From positions 17,140 through 24,909 of the forward strand of contig KL568554.1 of the NCBI GenBank assembly GCA_000715605.1: a DNA stretch of 7,770 nt, written 5' to 3'. Below are positions 5,755 to 7,770 of this stretch, piece by piece. A program made the translations under genes and the position numbers. This DNA is from Streptomyces speibonae. Its GTDB lineage: Bacteria; Actinomycetota; Actinomycetes; Streptomycetales; Streptomycetaceae. Every line of letters starts with the position of its first letter. Within the stretch, counting starts at the first letter, position 1. The notes under the pieces were generated by a model. The model saw only the letters and a list, made by a program, of their open reading frames with translations. It was not told the DNA's origin and ran no database searches.

Positions 5755-5994
5755 ATGAGCGCAAGCGCAAGCCTGGCAATGACCCACCTGGTGCCCCTGG
5801 CCAAGGAGCTCGACGAGGACAAGGTGACCCCGGGGGTTCTCGGGTTCATCGTGTTCGCGGTGATGGCTCTGGCGGTGTGGGGGCTGATGAAGTCCATGAA
5901 CCGGCACATGGGGCGGGTGAACTTCCAGGAGTCCGAGGACGTCGACGCCCCGACCGCGGGCAGCAAGGCCGCGGGCGCCGAAAAGCACGCCTGA
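5755..5994 (+). CDS. Small single-TM membrane protein downstream of mca
   Basis: This 79-aa protein of unknown function has an amphipathic N-terminus (LVPLAKELDEDK), one transmembrane helix at about 26-45 (TPGVLGFIVFAVMALAVWGL), and a basic then acidic tail (KSMNRHMGRVNF, then ESEDVD) ending in low-complexity Ala/Gly/Lys. Two starts are in frame. ATG 5746 overlaps the mca stop, with GGGA only 2 bases before it. ATG 5755 follows the stop by one base, with the same GGGA 11 bases away. I chose 5755, but 5746 (82 aa) is nearly as likely. The tight link to mca implies co-transcription and translational coupling, so it may also respond to SigR. I recall a similar small protein after mca in other Streptomyces. 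Confidence 0.82.
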   Translation: MSASASLAMTHLVPLAKELDEDKVTPGVLGFIVFAVMALAVWGLMKSMNRHMGRVNFQESEDVDAPTAGSKAAGAEKHA

Positions 5995-6022
5995 GCCCAC
6001 CACCGGACGCCGGCCGACTCGG

Positions 6023-6034
6023 CGGCACGTGCCG
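6023..6034. repeat. 12-bp perfect palindrome at the end of the hydrolase gene
   Basis: CGGCACGTGCCG is a perfect palindrome ending one base before the hydrolase stop (6037-6035, minus). It lies in the 40-base gap between convergent genes. With no spacer it makes at best a 4-bp stem on an ACGT loop, so it is a poor terminator; no better hairpin was seen in this gap. Confidence 0.5.
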
Positions 6035-7033
6035 TCAGCGGGCGTGGTCGGCCAGGGACAGCAGCAGGTGTGCCGACTCCGGCCGCAGATGGTCCGAGTG
6101 GGCACCCGCGGGACCCCGGCCGCGCACGAACACCCGGCCGGCGTCCACGCTGACGAAACGGTGGTCCAGGGCCTGAACCGGGTACGGCCGCCCGGGCGGA
6201 AGCATGTCGATCGCGGAGACCGGTGCCGGCGCGGTGCCGATGCCCGCGTAGCCGATGCCCGCCCGTCGCTCCGCGCGCAGGTGCCAGAAGCCGGTGGCAC
6301 GGTCGTACTGCGAGTAGGTCGCGACCAGCGGCCCGCGCAGTGGTGCCCCGGCCAGCGAGGTGAACCGGGTGGCGAAGGCGTCGCGCGGAGCCGCCATCTG
6401 GAACAGCAGCATGCTGTCGACGGTGAACGGCCGTCCCGGCACCGACGGCATGCTCCAGCCGAGTGTCCCTCCGGGACGGTCGCCCGCCGCCCACTGCACC
6501 GCCTCGCAGAGGAAACGGCAGCCGAACGAGTGCCCCACCAGATGCAGGTACTGCCCGGTCCGGGTCCGCAGGACGGGCGTCCGGTCGCCGCGCTGCGCGT
6601 CCAGGTAGCCGAGCAGCCGGCCGATGACCCGCGCGGCGTGCCCGTGTGACGACATGGAGTGCGCACGCTCCCGGACCTTGCGGTAGCCGGCCAGTGAGGG
6701 CAGCGACCGGGATGGCCAGGTCACCAGCACCGGCCAGGGGGCGAAGCCCCGGGACCCGGACGCCAGCCCGGGGTAGAGCTCCGGACGGGTGTCGAGTTGT
6801 CGCGCGGCCAGACCGAGCAGGGACTCGAAGGCGGCGAGCGCCGAGTCCGGCGTGGTCTGCCACCCGTGGACGTACACGACGATGTCGGTGGCCCAGGGCG
6901 GCGGAGTGAGAAGGTCCGCGAAGTGTTCGTCGAGCCGGGCCGCGGGCACCGGGCGCGGGCCGTTCGCGGTGGGCCGGGCGGGCCAGCCTCGTTCGTCCAG
7001 GTACACGGTGCGCACGGGTGCCGGGCCGGTCAC
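6035..7033 (-). CDS. Alpha/beta-fold serine hydrolase coupled to a CHAT protease
   Basis: This 332-aa cytoplasmic enzyme (no signal peptide or TM segment) has recognisable alpha/beta-hydrolase marks. IVVYVHGWQTT (51-61) gives the strand and HG oxyanion region. YLHLVGHSFGCRFLCEAV (162-179) is the nucleophile elbow GHSFG, with S169. VATYSQYDRATGF (237-249) offers D244 as the acid. GAHSDHL (310-316) offers H312 or H315 as the catalytic base. The fold is clear but the substrate is not: lipase, esterase and amidase activities all fit. The start is GTG 7033, overlapping the upstream stop as GTGA, with GGAG (7045-7042) 8 bases before it. It is therefore made together with the CHAT protein. The gene is convergent with the small membrane protein. 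I do not recognise it as a named gene. Possible jobs are the effector of, or the target cleaved by, the CHAT partner. Confidence 0.85.
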   Translation of the reverse strand: MTGPAPVRTVYLDERGWPARPTANGPRPVPAARLDEHFADLLTPPPWATDIVVYVHGWQTTPDSALAAFESLLGLAARQLDTRPELYPGLASGSRGFAPWPVLVTWPSRSLPSLAGYRKVRERAHSMSSHGHAARVIGRLLGYLDAQRGDRTPVLRTRTGQYLHLVGHSFGCRFLCEAVQWAAGDRPGGTLGWSMPSVPGRPFTVDSMLLFQMAAPRDAFATRFTSLAGAPLRGPLVATYSQYDRATGFWHLRAERRAGIGYAGIGTAPAPVSAIDMLPPGRPYPVQALDHRFVSVDAGRVFVRGRGPAGAHSDHLRPESAHLLLSLADHAR

Positions 7034-7770
7034 CAGGCACGCTCCAGCCGGTGGTCCATGCCGCAGTGCAGGGCGTAGGCGAAGCCCAGCGGGTTGTGGA
7101 GGACGTCCGCGAAGTGCCGGCCCAGCGCGTGCATGATCTCCCCGGCCGTCTCGGTGCCCGGCAGATAGCGGGTGACGAAGGCGTGGGCGTACTCGGCGGC
7201 GAACACCTGCGGCATCTCGATCTGCGGTCCGAGGACACCGCCGGCCCCGGCGCGGAGCAGCGCGCCGCCTATGTGCGTCACATCGGCGGCGCCGGTCAGT
7301 CCCGCGTAACAGGCGTTGAAGACCACGAGGGGGCGGTACGGGAACAGGCCGCCCGTGCCGCGTCGCGCGAGCACCGTGTACGCGTCGATGTCCTGGTGAT
7401 CGCTCAGCTGCACCACGAACCGCGGCGCGCCGGGCTCCTCGGTGGGCCGGAAGTGACCATGGCACCAGAAGTACATCAGCTGCTCCTCGAGGGGCCCGGA
7501 CCGCAGCGCGTCGAGCAGTTCAGGGCGCCGGGTGCGCTCGATGCGCCGGGTGCCGACGGCGAGGGCGGCGGCGACCTCGGCTGCGCGGGTCCGGCCCTCG
7601 GAGTCCAGGCAGGTGTCGTGGTTGAGGCTCACCACCGGGAGCGGGGGCAGGCCGGGGGACTCCTCCTCGTCGGGGAAGTCCGAGTGCACTCCGCCGGTCT
7701 GCTCGATCTGGTGCCGGTAGCCGAGGAAACGCCGCAGCAGTTCGTCGGGGGGCCGGAGGCCCGGCTCCCC
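7030..7770 (-). CDS. CHAT-domain (caspase-like) peptidase, C-terminal part; gene runs off the window
   Basis: The minus-strand frame is open to the window edge and gives 246 codons with a stop at 7032-7030. Visible residues, counted from 7770, form a CHAT domain of the caspase fold. MYFWCHGHF (99-107) carries the catalytic histidine H104 after a hydrophobic strand. LVVFNACYAG (148-157) carries the nucleophile C154. Next comes GGALLRAGAGGVLGPQ (168-183), then the helix around FAAEYAHAFVTRYL (190-203), and the C-terminal NPLGFAYALHCGMD (226-239), a standard CHAT ending. Both catalytic residues are intact, so it should be an active cysteine protease. A GTG at 7689 could be a start but has no ribosome site, and the 27 codons before it look coding, so the gene is longer. 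The missing N-terminus may hold the sensing domain (TPR or other repeats in many CHAT proteins). Its stop overlaps the hydrolase start. Confidence 0.85.
   Translation of the reverse strand, partial: GEPGLRPPDELLRRFLGYRHQIEQTGGVHSDFPDEEESPGLPPLPVVSLNHDTCLDSEGRTRAAEVAAALAVGTRRIERTRRPELLDALRSGPLEEQLMYFWCHGHFRPTEEPGAPRFVVQLSDHQDIDAYTVLARRGTGGLFPYRPLVVFNACYAGLTGAADVTHIGGALLRAGAGGVLGPQIEMPQVFAAEYAHAFVTRYLPGTETAGEIMHALGRHFADVLHNPLGFAYALHCGMDHRLERAW

Noticed and set aside
6001..6034. A terminator between the small membrane gene and the hydrolase
   Set aside because: Only 4-bp stems or a spacerless palindrome can be drawn and no U tract is present. Termination here is not supported by a clear structure.
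5536..6666. A 376-codon minus-strand open frame across the ends of mca, the small membrane gene and the hydrolase
   Set aside because: It is out of frame with the hydrolase motifs, antisense to mca, and has a compositionally biased product.
4326..7238. A 970-codon open frame on the minus strand that would fuse several regions into one giant protein
   Set aside because: Only its last 132 codons (from ATG 4724) form a recognisable protein, DUF4307. The rest runs antisense through mca and the small membrane gene and out of frame through the hydrolase and CHAT genes. Long shadow frames are usual at this GC content.

Overview
The window is high-GC actinobacterial DNA, almost certainly Streptomyces. 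The gene set and order (threonine dehydratase, a DrrAB-type ABC exporter, greA, a DUF4307 protein, mycothiol conjugate amidase, a small membrane protein) match from memory the chromosomal core neighbourhood around mca/greA in S. coelicolor (about SCO4962-SCO4968). Mycothiol chemistry and the heavily GC-biased third positions agree. The first 20 bases are not genomic: they are a Tn5/Nextera mosaic-end adapter, so the left edge is a contig end and the first gene is cut there artificially.

Layout, left to right. (1) 21-149, minus: N-terminal stub of a probable MarR-family regulator, divergent from (2) 293-1522, plus: PLP-dependent threonine dehydratase with a C-terminal ACT domain, followed by a short hairpin over its stop codon. 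(3) 1711-2748 and 2745-3590, plus: a translationally coupled two-gene ABC-2 exporter of the DrrA/DrrB type. It is preceded by a candidate promoter whose -35/-10 spacer is filled by a perfect 16-bp palindrome (probable repressor operator). (4) 3595-3624: a strong 12-bp-stem hairpin shared by the convergent exporter operon and greA. (5) 4146-3649 and 4724-4326, minus: GreA transcript-cleavage factor and, upstream of it, a one-TM DUF4307 protein. (6) 4872-5753, plus: mycothiol S-conjugate amidase Mca behind a SigR-like promoter (GGAAT-N18-GTC), followed by an overlapping 79-aa single-TM protein. (7) 7033-6035 and 7770-7030, minus: a translationally coupled pair, a CHAT-domain (caspase-like) protease whose N-terminus lies outside the window and an alpha/beta serine hydrolase with a GHSFG elbow.

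How they fit together: most of the window is housekeeping (amino-acid metabolism, transcription fidelity, thiol detoxification, xenobiotic export). The accessory-looking part is the right end, where a caspase-fold peptidase and a serine hydrolase are locked into one operon by a 4-base GTGA overlap. That two-enzyme module is the best candidate for an undescribed system here. Its role (immunity, cell death or regulated proteolysis) is inference only. There is no CRISPR array, tRNA/rRNA gene, insertion sequence or prophage gene that I can see, and no gene-free stretch longer than about 190 bases.
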